Positions 18,600-26,821 of a DNA stretch of 64,000 nt are shown one piece after another. The stretch's first letter is position 1. Every line of letters begins with the position of its first letter. The stretch spans positions 685,708 to 749,707 of the forward strand of contig NZ_JACEIC010000002.1 in assembly GCF_013778305.1 (NCBI RefSeq), in the 5' to 3' direction. The DNA is from Nocardioides agri. GTDB lineage: Bacteria; Actinomycetota; Actinomycetes; Propionibacteriales; Nocardioidaceae. Position numbers and translations under genes: made by a program. A model generated the notes under the pieces. The model saw nothing but the letters and a program-made list of their open reading frames with translations. It was not told the origin of the DNA and searched no databases.

Positions 18600-19319
18600 G
18601 TGACCGTGATCTGGGCCGACTACGACGCCGTGCTGTTCGACCTGGACGGGGTCGTGACACCGACCGCGATCGTCCACATGCGGGCCTGGTCGGAGATGTT
18701 CAACTCCTTCCTGGCCTCCTGGGACGGCGAGGGCGACACCGCGCCCTACACCGACGCCGACTACTACGCCCAGGTCGACGGCAAGCCGCGCTACGACGGC
18801 GTGCGCGACTTCCTCACCTCGCGCGGCATCCCGGCTCCCGAGGAGCGCGTCGTGGAGCTCGGCGACCGCAAGAACGACGCGTTCAACGTGGTGCTGGAGC
18901 GCGACGGCGTCGAGGCCTACCCCGGATCCGTGCTGCTGCTCGACCACCTGCGGGGTCTCGGCGTGCCGCTGGGCGTGGTCTCGTCGTCCGCCAACGCCCC
19001 GGCGGTGCTGCAGGCGGCCGGCCTGCTCGACCGGTTCCAGACGGTCGTCAGCGGCACCGTCGCCACCGAGCTCGGGCTGCCCGGCAAGCCGGCGCCGGAC
19101 ACGTTCGTGCACGGCGCCGAGGTGCTCGGCGCGGCGCCGGCGAAGGCGGTCGTGCTGGAAGATGCGGTGTCCGGCGTACGGGCGGGAGCGGCCGGGCACT
19201 TCGGCCTGGTGATCGGTGTGGACCGCGGAGCCGGCGTCGACCGGCTCACGGAGGCGGGCGCCGACGTCGTCGTGGCCGACCTCGCCGAGCTGGTCCCGGC
19301 CGAGGGAGCCGGCGCGTGA
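18600..19319 (+). CDS. HAD-superfamily hydrolase, beta-phosphoglucomutase-like
   Basis: A 239-residue HAD subfamily IA enzyme. Nucleophile loop FDLDGVVTPT (about residues 13-22), a helical cap, motif II at VSSSANAPAVLQAAG, motif III Lys around GLPGKPAPDTF and the acidic motif IV VLEDAVSGVRAG. This is the beta-phosphoglucomutase pattern (beta-glucose-1-phosphate to glucose-6-phosphate). Its stop overlaps the GTG of a GH65 phosphorylase, whose product would be beta-glucose-1-phosphate, so the function is well supported by context. TAGCCT sits 6 nt before GTG 18600: leaderless. Confidence 0.88.
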   Translation: MTVIWADYDAVLFDLDGVVTPTAIVHMRAWSEMFNSFLASWDGEGDTAPYTDADYYAQVDGKPRYDGVRDFLTSRGIPAPEERVVELGDRKNDAFNVVLERDGVEAYPGSVLLLDHLRGLGVPLGVVSSSANAPAVLQAAGLLDRFQTVVSGTVATELGLPGKPAPDTFVHGAEVLGAAPAKAVVLEDAVSGVRAGAAGHFGLVIGVDRGAGVDRLTEAGADVVVADLAELVPAEGAGA

Positions 19320-21871
19320 ACCCGCAGCACGTCGGCGCCGACCCGATGGACCGCGGCCGGTTCCCGATCGACCCGTGGGCCCTCGTCGAGACCGGCTACC
19401 GCGCCCACGACCTCGGCGTGACCGAGACCCTCTTCGCCGTCGGCAACGGCTATCTCGGCATGCGCGGCACGCCCGAGGAGGGGCGGCCGGCGTACGCGCA
19501 CGGCACGTTCGTCAACGGCTTCCACGAGACCTGGCCGATCCGGCACGCCGAGGCGGCGTTCGGGTTCGCACGCACCGGGCAGACGATCGTCAACGCGCCC
19601 GACACCACGACGCTCAAGCTCTACATCGACGACGAGCCGCTGACGTTCGGCACCGCCGACCTCGAGCACTACGAGCGCCGGCTGGACTTCCGTGACGGCG
19701 TCCTGCGCCGCCAGCTCATCTGGCGCACGCCGTCCGGCAAGCAGGTGCGGATCGACTCCACCCGCATGGTGTCGATGACCCAGCGGCACCTGGCGATCTA
19801 CACCCTGGAGGTCGAGCTGCTCAGCGGCGACGCCCCCGTGGTGGTGTCGTCGCAGATCCTCAACCGGCAGGACGGCATCGACGAGTACCGCATGCCGACC
19901 ACCGCCGCGGGCGAGCCGGTCGACCCCCGCAAGGCGGCCGCCTTCGGCGGCCGCGTGCTCGAGCCCCGGATGAGCAACGCCACCCGGGAGCGCATGCTCT
20001 TGGGTTACCAGTGCGCGCACTCCGGCATGACGATCGCCGTCGCCGCCGACCACTACCTCGAGACGACGGACGCCCACGAGGTCGTCCAGCGGGCGGACGA
20101 CGACCAGGCCAAGATGGTGTTCCGGGTCGACGCGACCCAAGGCAACCCGGTGCGGCTCACGAAGGTCGTCAGCTACCACACCTCTCGCGGCGTCCCGGTC
20201 CGCGAGCTCGCCGACCGCTGCGACCGCACCCTCGACCGGGCCGCCCGGCACGGCCGCGACCACTACCTCGAGGACCAGCGCAGCTGGTACGCCGACTTCT
20301 GGGCCGCCGCCGACGTCGAGATCCCGGGCGAGCCTGCCCTCCAGCAGGCCGTGCGCTTCAACCTCTTCAGCCTCGCCCAGGCCAGCGCCCGCACCGACGG
20401 TCTCGGCGTCCCCGCCAAGGGCGTCACGGGCTCCGGCTACGAGGGGCACTTCTTCTGGGACACCGAGATCTACGTCATCCCGTTCCTGACCTACACGCAG
20501 CCGGCGGTCGCGCGCAACGTGCTGCACTTCCGGTCGGTGATGCTGCCGGCCGCGCGCGAGCGGGCGCGCGAGATGGCGCAGAGCGGCGCGATGTTCCCGT
20601 GGCGCACGATCAACGGCGAGGAGGCCTCGGCCTACTACGCCGCCGGCTCGGCCCAGGTGCACATCGACGCCGACATCGCCTACGCGCTGATGAAGTACGT
20701 GCTCGCGACCGGCGACCGCGGCTTCCTGGTCCGCGAGGGCATCGACATCCTCGTGGAGACCGCGCGGATGTGGGCCGACCTCGGGTTCTGGCGCACCGGC
20801 GGCGACGAGTCCTTCCACATCCACGGCGTCACCGGGCCCGACGAGTACACGACGGTGGTCAACAACAACCTCTTCACCAACGTGATGGCGCGCTACAACC
20901 TCGAGGTGGCCGCCGACGCCGTGGAGTGGATGCGCGACGAGCGGCCCGACGAGCACGTCCGCATGTCCACGCGCCTCGGCGTCGACCCGGACGAGGTCAC
21001 CGAGTGGCGGCGCTGCGCCGAGGGCATGACGATCCCGTACGACGCCGGCCTCGGCATCCATCCGCAGGACGACTTCTTCCTCGACCGCGAGGTGTGGGAC
21101 CTCTCGAAGACGCCCGAGGAGCTGCGGCCGCTGCTGCTGCACTACCACCCGCTGGTGATCTACCGGTTCCAGGTGCTCAAGCAGGCCGACGTCGTGCTCG
21201 CCCTCTTCCTCCAGGGCGACCGGTTCACCCCGGAGGAGAAGCGCGCGGACTTCGAGTACTACGACCCGATCACCACCGGCGACTCGACGCTGTCGGCGGT
21301 GGTGCAGTCGGTCGTCGCGGCGGAGGTGGGCTACCACGAGGCCGCGCTCGACTACTTCTACCAAGCGCTCTACGTCGACCTGATGAACCTGCACGGCAAC
21401 ACCGTCGACGGGCTGCACATCGCCTCGACGGGCGGCGTCTGGGGCGCGCTGGTCCAGGGCTTCGGAGGGATGCGCGACCACGGTGGCGCGCTGTCGTTCG
21501 ACCCTCGATTGCCGGAGTCGTGGGAGGGGCTGCGGTTCCGCCTGTGCTGGCAGGGCTCGCGGGTGCTGGTCGAGATCTCCGAGGACCAGATCGAGCTCAC
21601 CGTCGAGAGCGGCGAGCGCGACGTACCGCTCCTGGTGCGGGGACGGCCGTACGTCGTCTCGCCCGGCGAGCCGGTCGTCGTGCCGCTGCCCGACCAGGGC
21701 ACCCGGATCGACGGACTGCTCGGCGACCACCCGGTCATCGGCGGCGTCCGCGCCGACGGCAGCACGATCACCGCGGGCGTGCCGGAGCCGATCCAGCCCC
21801 ACGAGGACGCCGACCTCGGCGAGATGCCGTCCTACCTCCCCGAGGCGCCGGCGGCCGGCGCCTCGGCCTAG
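19316..21871 (+). CDS. Glycoside hydrolase family 65 disaccharide phosphorylase
   Basis: An 851-residue GH65 enzyme: N-terminal beta-sandwich (about 1-300), (alpha/alpha)6 catalytic barrel (about 350-740) and small C-terminal beta domain. The conserved core includes GHFFWDTEIYVIPFL and HGVTGPDEYTTVVNNN, with the general-acid Glu in GPDEY. GH65 phosphorylases split trehalose, maltose, kojibiose or nigerose with phosphate, giving beta-glucose-1-phosphate; the disaccharide cannot be told from sequence alone. The GTGA overlap with the upstream beta-phosphoglucomutase makes a two-gene route from disaccharide to glucose-6-phosphate. No transporter is adjacent, so the substrate may be intracellular trehalose or maltose. 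Confidence 0.92.
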   Translation: MNPQHVGADPMDRGRFPIDPWALVETGYRAHDLGVTETLFAVGNGYLGMRGTPEEGRPAYAHGTFVNGFHETWPIRHAEAAFGFARTGQTIVNAPDTTTLKLYIDDEPLTFGTADLEHYERRLDFRDGVLRRQLIWRTPSGKQVRIDSTRMVSMTQRHLAIYTLEVELLSGDAPVVVSSQILNRQDGIDEYRMPTTAAGEPVDPRKAAAFGGRVLEPRMSNATRERMLLGYQCAHSGMTIAVAADHYLETTDAHEVVQRADDDQAKMVFRVDATQGNPVRLTKVVSYHTSRGVPVRELADRCDRTLDRAARHGRDHYLEDQRSWYADFWAAADVEIPGEPALQQAVRFNLFSLAQASARTDGLGVPAKGVTGSGYEGHFFWDTEIYVIPFLTYTQPAVARNVLHFRSVMLPAARERAREMAQSGAMFPWRTINGEEASAYYAAGSAQVHIDADIAYALMKYVLATGDRGFLVREGIDILVETARMWADLGFWRTGGDESFHIHGVTGPDEYTTVVNNNLFTNVMARYNLEVAADAVEWMRDERPDEHVRMSTRLGVDPDEVTEWRRCAEGMTIPYDAGLGIHPQDDFFLDREVWDLSKTPEELRPLLLHYHPLVIYRFQVLKQADVVLALFLQGDRFTPEEKRADFEYYDPITTGDSTLSAVVQSVVAAEVGYHEAALDYFYQALYVDLMNLHGNTVDGLHIASTGGVWGALVQGFGGMRDHGGALSFDPRLPESWEGLRFRLCWQGSRVLVEISEDQIELTVESGERDVPLLVRGRPYVVSPGEPVVVPLPDQGTRIDGLLGDHPVIGGVRADGSTITAGVPEPIQPHEDADLGEMPSYLPEAPAAGASA

Positions 21872-22323
21872 GGCTGGACCGCGGCCTGGAGCCGGGCGAG
21901 GCCCTTCTCGAAGTCCTTGCCGACCAGCTTGTCCATGTTCATGAAGCGTCCGACGAAGCCCCAGAAGCCCTTCTGCTCGCCGTCCATGCGCCACTCGACC
22001 GTCGTGCCCGCGTCGGTCGGGGTCAGCGTGAACCGGACGTCGTTGGTGGCCGAGAAGGGCTTGAGGAAGGCGAGCCGGACGTCGATGTGCTCCGGCTCCG
22101 ACGCGGTGATCTCCATGCTCCCCTCGCCGGCCTTGCGATTGCCCTTCCAGGCGTAGCGGGCACCGACCCCTCGGTCGGGGCCGGAGTAGGTGCGCTGCAG
22201 ATCGGGGTCCAGGTCCTCCCACGGCGACCAGACCCGCCACTGGTGGAAGTCGTTGACCAGCGCGTGCACGGTCGCTGGATCGGCAGGGACGACGGCGGTG
22301 CGGACGACGGTGTAGCCGGGCAC
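21868..22323 (-). CDS. SRPBCC family protein (polyketide cyclase-like)
   Basis: A 151-residue START/SRPBCC-fold protein with a hydrophobic cavity. The pattern runs VVRTAVVPADPATVHALVND at the N-terminus, WSPWEDLDPDL, TVEWRMDGEQKGFWGFVGRF and a C-terminal helix. Similar proteins bind lipids or aromatic ligands; the real function is unknown. The GTG start directly abuts the stop of the upstream BNR gene, so the two are co-transcribed. It ends in a 4-bp convergent overlap with the GH65 gene. Confidence 0.8.
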   Translation of the reverse strand: MPGYTVVRTAVVPADPATVHALVNDFHQWRVWSPWEDLDPDLQRTYSGPDRGVGARYAWKGNRKAGEGSMEITASEPEHIDVRLAFLKPFSATNDVRFTLTPTDAGTTVEWRMDGEQKGFWGFVGRFMNMDKLVGKDFEKGLARLQAAVQP

Positions 22324-23412
22324 TCAGATCGCCGCCGCGCGGACGACCATCACGTCCGGCAGGTCGGCGACGACCTGGTGCCAGTTCTCGCCCTCGTCGA
22401 CAGAGCCCCAGACCGTGCCGTTGCGGCCGCCGAAGTAGAGGCCCGGTCGCTCGTGGGCGTCGGCGCACATCGCGTCGCGCATGACGGCGACGTAGAAGGC
22501 GTCCGGCAGACCGTCGCCGAGCTCCTCCCAGCTCTCGCCGGCGTCCCTCGAGCGCCAGACCCGGGCCTTCGCGGCGGGCGGGTAGCGCTTGTCTCCGCCG
22601 TTGAGCGGGAAGACGAACACGGTGTCGGGCTCGTTCGGGTGCACCACGATCGGGAAGCCGAAGTCGACCGGCAGGCCCTCGGCGATCGACGTCCAGGTGC
22701 CGCCGTGGTCGTCGGAGCGGTAGACGCCGCCGTGGTTCTGCAGGTAGAGGCGCTCCGGGCGCGCGGGGTGCCGGGTCACCTTGTGGACGCACTGCCCGAA
22801 CTCGGGGTACTGCTGCCCCTCCGGCAGGAACTCCGCCCGGATGCCCTGATTGCGCGGCTCCCAGCTCCGGCCGCCGTCGCTGGTCTGGTAGACGCCGCCG
22901 GTGCTGAGCGCGGCCGTCACCGACTGCGGGTCGCTGGGGTGGGGCAGCACGGTGTGGAAGGCCTGACCGCCGAAGCCCGCGTTCCACTGGGGCCGGTGCG
23001 GGTGGTCCCACAGGGCCCGCTCCAGCTGGAAGGTCTCGCCGCGGTCGGTCGAGCGGAAGACCGCGCCCGGCTCGGTGCCGGCGTACACGACCCCGTCCTC
23101 GCAGCCGGGGACGAGCTGCCAGACCCGCTCCACCTTGGCGTCGGTGTCCTCGGGGAAGCGCACGGCGCCGTTGGGGGTCTCCTGCCAGCTCGCGCCGAGG
23201 TCGTCGGAGCGCCAGACCTGGGGGCCGAGCCAGCTCGACGACGCCCCGGCGAGGAGCCGCGGCGTGTCGCCGCGGGTGTCGACGAGGCAGGAGTAGACCT
23301 CCTCCATGTCGAAATGGGGTCCGGTGAACTCCCAGTCCACACGGGCCTCGTCGGACGTGCCGAGCCACAGGCCCTTGCGCGTGCCGACCATCAGAAGCGT
23401 CCGGTCTGCCAT
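22324..23412 (-). CDS. BNR/sialidase-type beta-propeller protein
   Basis: A 362-residue cytoplasmic propeller with repeated Asp-box-like motifs: SDDLGASWQE, STDRGETFQ, SDGGRSWEP, SDDHGGTWTS, SRDAGESWEE and VDEGENWHQ (six copies). This is the exo-alpha-sialidase/BNR pattern, but the catalytic Arg triad of true sialidases is not evident, so hydrolase activity should not be assumed. ATG 23412 has a GGAGGG ribosome site just upstream. It is followed without a gap by the SRPBCC gene and is divergent from an EamA transporter. No signal peptide is visible. Confidence 0.8.
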   Translation of the reverse strand: MADRTLLMVGTRKGLWLGTSDEARVDWEFTGPHFDMEEVYSCLVDTRGDTPRLLAGASSSWLGPQVWRSDDLGASWQETPNGAVRFPEDTDAKVERVWQLVPGCEDGVVYAGTEPGAVFRSTDRGETFQLERALWDHPHRPQWNAGFGGQAFHTVLPHPSDPQSVTAALSTGGVYQTSDGGRSWEPRNQGIRAEFLPEGQQYPEFGQCVHKVTRHPARPERLYLQNHGGVYRSDDHGGTWTSIAEGLPVDFGFPIVVHPNEPDTVFVFPLNGGDKRYPPAAKARVWRSRDAGESWEELGDGLPDAFYVAVMRDAMCADAHERPGLYFGGRNGTVWGSVDEGENWHQVVADLPDVMVVRAAAI

Positions 23413-23459
23413 TGCACCCTCCGATCTGCTGAGCCCACTCTGCCGTCTAGATTGACCCG

Positions 23460-24335
23460 GTGGCCACCAGGAACTCATCGCGCCTGGTGATCTCACCCGT
23501 CTGGCTGGTGCTCGCCGGCATCCTCTCCGTGCAGTTCGGCGCCGGCATCGCGAAGTCGCTCTTCGACGAGGTCGCGCCGACGACGATCGTGTGGCTCCGG
23601 CTCGCGACCAGCGCGGTGGTGCTGGTGCTCGTCGCGCGGCCAGCCCTGCGTGGCAAGTCGCACTCGGACTGGCTGGTCGCGATCGCGCTCGGCGCGTCGC
23701 TCGGGGTCATGAACTGGGCGATCTACCAGTCGTTCCTCCGGATCCCGCTCGGCGTCGCGGTGACGCTGGAGTTCGTCGGTCCGCTCACGCTCGCGGTGGT
23801 GGGCTCCCGCCGGGCCCGGGACCTGGTGTGGGTGGCGCTGGCCGGTGCCGGCGTCGCCGTGCTCGGGCTCAGCGGCAGCGACGGCGCGCTGTCGGTCGTC
23901 GGGGTGCTGTTCGCGCTGCTCGCGGGCGCCTGCTGGGCGGCGTACATCCTGCTCAGCGCCCAGACCGGGCGCCGCTGGCCGGGGCTCGACGGGCTCGCCG
24001 TCGCCTCGGTGGTCGCGATGCTGCTGCTGACGCCGTCCGCGATCGGCACCGGCGGCTCGGACCTGCTCGACCCGCGGATCCTGTTGCTCGGCGCCGCCGT
24101 CGGGATGCTGTCGTCGGTGATCCCGTACAGCTGCGAGATGGTCGCCCTGCGCACGATCCGGCCGTCGGTCTTCTCGATCCTGATGAGCCTCGAACCCGCA
24201 GCCGCCGCGCTCGCCGGCATCCTCGTCCTCGACGAGTTCCTCACCGCCGAGCAGTGGGTCGCGATGGCCTTCATCATCGTCGCTTCCGTCGGCGCCACCC
24301 GCTCCACTCGTCAGGTCGCGCCCGCGCCGGACTGA
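23460..24335 (+). CDS. EamA/RhtA-like DMT family exporter
   Basis: A 291-residue inner-membrane protein with ten predicted hydrophobic segments in two EamA halves (about 12-145 and 150-285). Typical blocks are AGIAKSLFDEVAPTTIVWLRL, NWAIYQSFLRIPLGVAVTLEFVG (shown here in parts as NWAIYQSFLRIPLG) and VFSILMSLEPAAAALAGILVL. This resembles RhtA, a threonine/homoserine exporter, though relatives carry other amino acids and metabolites. TAGATT (23448-23453) is 6 nt before GTG 23460, so the transcript is probably leaderless. Confidence 0.85.
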   Translation: MATRNSSRLVISPVWLVLAGILSVQFGAGIAKSLFDEVAPTTIVWLRLATSAVVLVLVARPALRGKSHSDWLVAIALGASLGVMNWAIYQSFLRIPLGVAVTLEFVGPLTLAVVGSRRARDLVWVALAGAGVAVLGLSGSDGALSVVGVLFALLAGACWAAYILLSAQTGRRWPGLDGLAVASVVAMLLLTPSAIGTGGSDLLDPRILLLGAAVGMLSSVIPYSCEMVALRTIRPSVFSILMSLEPAAAALAGILVLDEFLTAEQWVAMAFIIVASVGATRSTRQVAPAPD

Positions 24336-24337
24336 CT

Positions 24338-24455
24338 CGTCGAGTTGGGCCGCAATGACCCTCGAGTTGGGCCTGCGTCCCGGCTGAGCGCGACTTCGGC
24401 CCAACTGAAGCGCGATCTGGGCCCAACCCAACGGTGACCGGGGCCCAACTCGACG
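24338..24455. repeat. Intergenic cluster of five GAGTTGGGCC-type repeats
   Basis: Two direct copies of CGAGTTGGGCC (24341-24351, 24363-24373) are followed by three inverted copies, GGCCCAACT (24398-24406), GGGCCCAAC (24419-24427) and GGCCCAACTCG (24442-24452). The block can fold into alternative stems and lies just after the EamA stop. It may act as a terminator or be a REP-like mobile palindrome. It carries no gene that I can see. Confidence 0.7.
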
Positions 24456-24562
24456 GCGCGGCGGAGTTCACGCAACCGTCACACGACGTTGACGACCGCG
24501 AAGCGACCGGCCCCTAGCGTGGGGCACACGTTGTCACTCGGGACACTCATGGGGAGCCACCA

Positions 24563-24784
24563 ATGCACCTGCCACGCAACCGCCCGCCGCGCGTGCTCGG
24601 CCAGACGGTCGATGCCGTCAGGCGCTGGCCGGTCGAGTCCCAGCAGCGCTCCCGGCGCAACGCCATGATCGCCTCCACCGCCCTCGCACAACGGCGTGCC
24701 GAACTCGACGACGTCGAGGAGTTCCTGGCTGATCTCGGCCGGGTCCGGGTACCGGAGGTCGCAGCGCAGGCTGCGCACGGCTGA
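24563..24784 (+). CDS. Small uncharacterised basic protein
   Basis: A 73-residue ORF. Support for it: GGGGAG lies 8 nt upstream of ATG 24563; a -10-like TAGCGT lies further upstream near 24515; and a long hairpin overlaps its stop codon, as if made for this transcript. The protein has a basic N-terminal half (RNRPPRVLGQTVDAVRRWP, then QQRSRRNAMIAS) and an acidic helical C-terminal half (AQRRAELDDVEEFLADLG). No known domain, signal peptide or membrane segment. Function unknown; codon use is like its neighbours. Confidence 0.55.
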   Translation: MHLPRNRPPRVLGQTVDAVRRWPVESQQRSRRNAMIASTALAQRRAELDDVEEFLADLGRVRVPEVAAQAAHG

Positions 24785-24828
24785 GTCTGCCGGACGATCG
24801 CCTCTCCCTGGTGGTCCGGCAGGCTCAG
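24781..24828 (+). terminator. Long hairpin terminator
   Basis: CTGAGTCTGCCGGAC (24781-24795) pairs with GTCCGGCAGGCTCAG (24814-24828) over 15 bp with one G-T pair and an 18-nt loop. It overlaps the stop of the small ORF and insulates the PQQ-type dehydrogenase gene downstream. No T-run. Confidence 0.65.
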
Positions 24829-24861
24829 CCCCGGGTCGGGACCGTTGCGTAGGGTTCGCTC

Positions 24862-26031
24862 ATGCGCCGCCTCGCGACCCTCGCCTGCCTCGCCGCACTG
24901 GCGACCGCGGCGCTCACCGCCTGCAGCGACGACGACCCGCAGGACCCGGACCAGCCCACGGTGACGGCGTCGCCTCAGACCGGTACGCCGAGCGCCAGCG
25001 AGTCCGCGCCGTCAGCGCCGAGCGAGAGCGCGACCGAGACCGGGCCGGGCGGGCCGCCGAAGGTCGTCGACACGATCGCGACGGGGCTGCAGACGCCATG
25101 GGGCATCGCGTTCCTGCCGAACGGCGACGCGGTCGTCACCGAGCGCGACACGACCCGGGTGCTGCTGCTCCAGGGCCCCGACCACCTGCGTCACGAGATC
25201 GGCACCATCGACGAGGCCGTCGGGCTCGGCACGCAGGGGGGCGAGGCCGGGCTGCTCGGCGTCGCGGTCTCCCCCGACTACGAGACCGACCACCTCCTCT
25301 ACTTCTACGCGAGCACCGCGACCGACAACCGGATCCTCCGCGCTCGGTTGGCCGGCGGCACCCTCGGCCCGACCACCGTGATCTTCAAGGGCATCCCGCG
25401 CGGCCAGGTCCACGACGGCGGGCGACTGGTCTTCGGACCGGACGGCTTCCTCTACGCCTCGACCGGCGAGACCGGCAACGGCGAGCTCGCCCAGGACAAG
25501 AGCACGCCGGCCGGCAAGATCCTGCGGCTCACCCCCGACGGCGACCCCGCGCCGGGCAACCCGTTCGAGGACTCGCCGATCTGGTCCTACGGCCACCGCA
25601 ACGTGCAGGGCCTGGCGTTCGACGACGACGGCCGGCTCTGGGCATCGGAGTTCGGCGCCAGCACCTACGACGAGCTCAACCTGATCGAGCCGGGCCGCAA
25701 CTACGGCTGGCCGATCGTCGAAGGGCGTGGCGACCGCAAGGGCCTCACCAACCCGCAGATCGTGTGGGACACCGACTCGGCGTCGCCGTCCGGGCTCGCC
25801 TACCTCGATGGGCACCTCTGGCTGGCGTCGCTGCGGGGCGAGCGGCTCTGGCGCATCGACGTCGACGGCGACCGCGCGTCCGCCCCGGCTGACTTCTTCG
25901 TCGGCGCCTACGGGCGGATGCGCACCGTCGTGGTCGCACCCGACGGCAACCTGTGGCTGTCGACGAGCAACACCGACGGGCGTGGCACACCGCGGAAGGA
26001 CGACGACCGCATCCTGGTCATCCGGCCCTGA
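24862..26031 (+). CDS. PQQ-dependent sugar dehydrogenase-like lipoprotein
   Basis: A 389-residue lipoprotein: lipobox LTAC (Cys21), a Ser/Pro/Thr-rich linker to about residue 60, then a six-bladed propeller of the soluble glucose/sorbosone dehydrogenase family. Family blocks are LQTPWGIAFLPNGDAVVTERD, GEAGLLGVAVSPDY, HDGGRLVFGPDGFLYASTGE, GHRNVQGLAFDDDGRLWASEFG and ELNLIEPGRNYGWP. The His of VHDGG and the GHRN block match residues near PQQ in Acinetobacter s-GDH. Whether PQQ is bound is unproven, since many actinobacteria with this family lack PQQ synthesis. TAGGGT (24850-24855) is 6 nt before the ATG: leaderless. Confidence 0.88.
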   Translation: MRRLATLACLAALATAALTACSDDDPQDPDQPTVTASPQTGTPSASESAPSAPSESATETGPGGPPKVVDTIATGLQTPWGIAFLPNGDAVVTERDTTRVLLLQGPDHLRHEIGTIDEAVGLGTQGGEAGLLGVAVSPDYETDHLLYFYASTATDNRILRARLAGGTLGPTTVIFKGIPRGQVHDGGRLVFGPDGFLYASTGETGNGELAQDKSTPAGKILRLTPDGDPAPGNPFEDSPIWSYGHRNVQGLAFDDDGRLWASEFGASTYDELNLIEPGRNYGWPIVEGRGDRKGLTNPQIVWDTDSASPSGLAYLDGHLWLASLRGERLWRIDVDGDRASAPADFFVGAYGRMRTVVVAPDGNLWLSTSNTDGRGTPRKDDDRILVIRP

Positions 26032-26821
26032 CGACGCCGGTGACAGTCGCTCGGCGGGCCGCCCGCCGCAGCGTGGTCAGCACGGCAGGTCCGAGCACCA
26101 CGATCGCGACGGCGTTCGTGACGGCCCGGAAGGTGTCCCAGCCGCCCGTCGACGTCAGCAGCGTGTAGACGAGGAACGTCTGCAGGTTCTCCCACACGGG
26201 CGCGCCCGCGACGTAGGCCAGCGAGCCCTCGTGACCCGACACGGCGACGCCGGCGAGGAACGGCCAGCCCCAGAGGTTCATCAGCAGGCCGTAGAGGTAC
26301 GCCGAGGCCGCGCCGTACGCCGCCAGCATCGCGATCTCGCGGCGCCCGGCGACCCGCCGCGGCAGCAGCCCGGCGCCCATGCCGACCCACGCCGCGCACA
26401 TCATCTGGTACGGCAGCCAGGGCCCGACGCCGGCGGTGAACAGCGCGGAGGTGAAGAGGGACGTGCACCCGAGCACGAACCCGAAGCCGGGCCCGAACAC
26501 CCGGCCGGCGAGGATCAGCAGGAAGAACGTCAGCTCGATGCCGGCACTGCCCGGCGAGACGCCGCGGAGGATCGCGGTCGCGGCGCTGAGCACGCCGAGC
26601 ACCGCGAGGACCCGCGAGTCGAGGCCGCCCTCGTTGAGCTCCGCGAGCACGACGGCGATGACGACCGGCAGCAGCACGACGAAGAGGAACGGCGGGTCGA
26701 CCCGGTCCCCCGCCGGCACCCGCAGCAGCAGTGGCCAGGTGAGCATGGCGAGCCCGGCGAGCGACGCGACCAGGAGGATCGCGCCGGAGCGCGGGGCGAT
26801 GCGGACGGCCGGTGTGCTCAC
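26018..26821 (-). CDS. ECF transporter S component, probably cobalamin-specific
   Basis: A 267-residue integral membrane protein, the substrate-binding subunit of an energy-coupling factor transporter. Several hydrophobic segments are visible (AILLVASLAGLAMLTWPLLL, FLFVVLLPVVIAVVLAEL, ELTFFLLILAGRVFGPGFGF and others). The block AAYGAASAYLYGLLMNLWGWPF resembles the CbrT group. It is the last gene of the riboswitch operon, its GTG overlapping the EcfA stop, and it overlaps the convergent dehydrogenase gene by 14 bp. Substrate assignment to vitamin B12 rests on the riboswitch and on the transcobalamin-like neighbours. Confidence 0.82.
   Translation of the reverse strand: MSTPAVRIAPRSGAILLVASLAGLAMLTWPLLLRVPAGDRVDPPFLFVVLLPVVIAVVLAELNEGGLDSRVLAVLGVLSAATAILRGVSPGSAGIELTFFLLILAGRVFGPGFGFVLGCTSLFTSALFTAGVGPWLPYQMMCAAWVGMGAGLLPRRVAGRREIAMLAAYGAASAYLYGLLMNLWGWPFLAGVAVSGHEGSLAYVAGAPVWENLQTFLVYTLLTSTGGWDTFRAVTNAVAIVVLGPAVLTTLRRAARRATVTGVVRAG

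Noticed and set aside
16886..19315. Long plus-strand frame running opposite ilvD into the GH65 gene
   Set aside because: Only the part from GTG 19316 is a protein family; the front is antisense to ilvD.
18917..23368. 1483-codon open frame antisense to the GH65 and BNR genes
   Set aside because: High-GC codon bias leaves the opposite strand free of stops. The translation is low-complexity His/Arg/Val-rich with no domain, and the sense genes are certain.
22324..23412. Active sialidase
   Set aside because: Six Asp-box motifs are present but the catalytic Arg triad, Tyr/Glu pair and a signal peptide are not evident.
24479..24778. 99-codon minus-strand ORF opposite the small basic protein
   Set aside because: It has no ribosome site or promoter, and the terminator and promoter positions support the plus-strand ORF.
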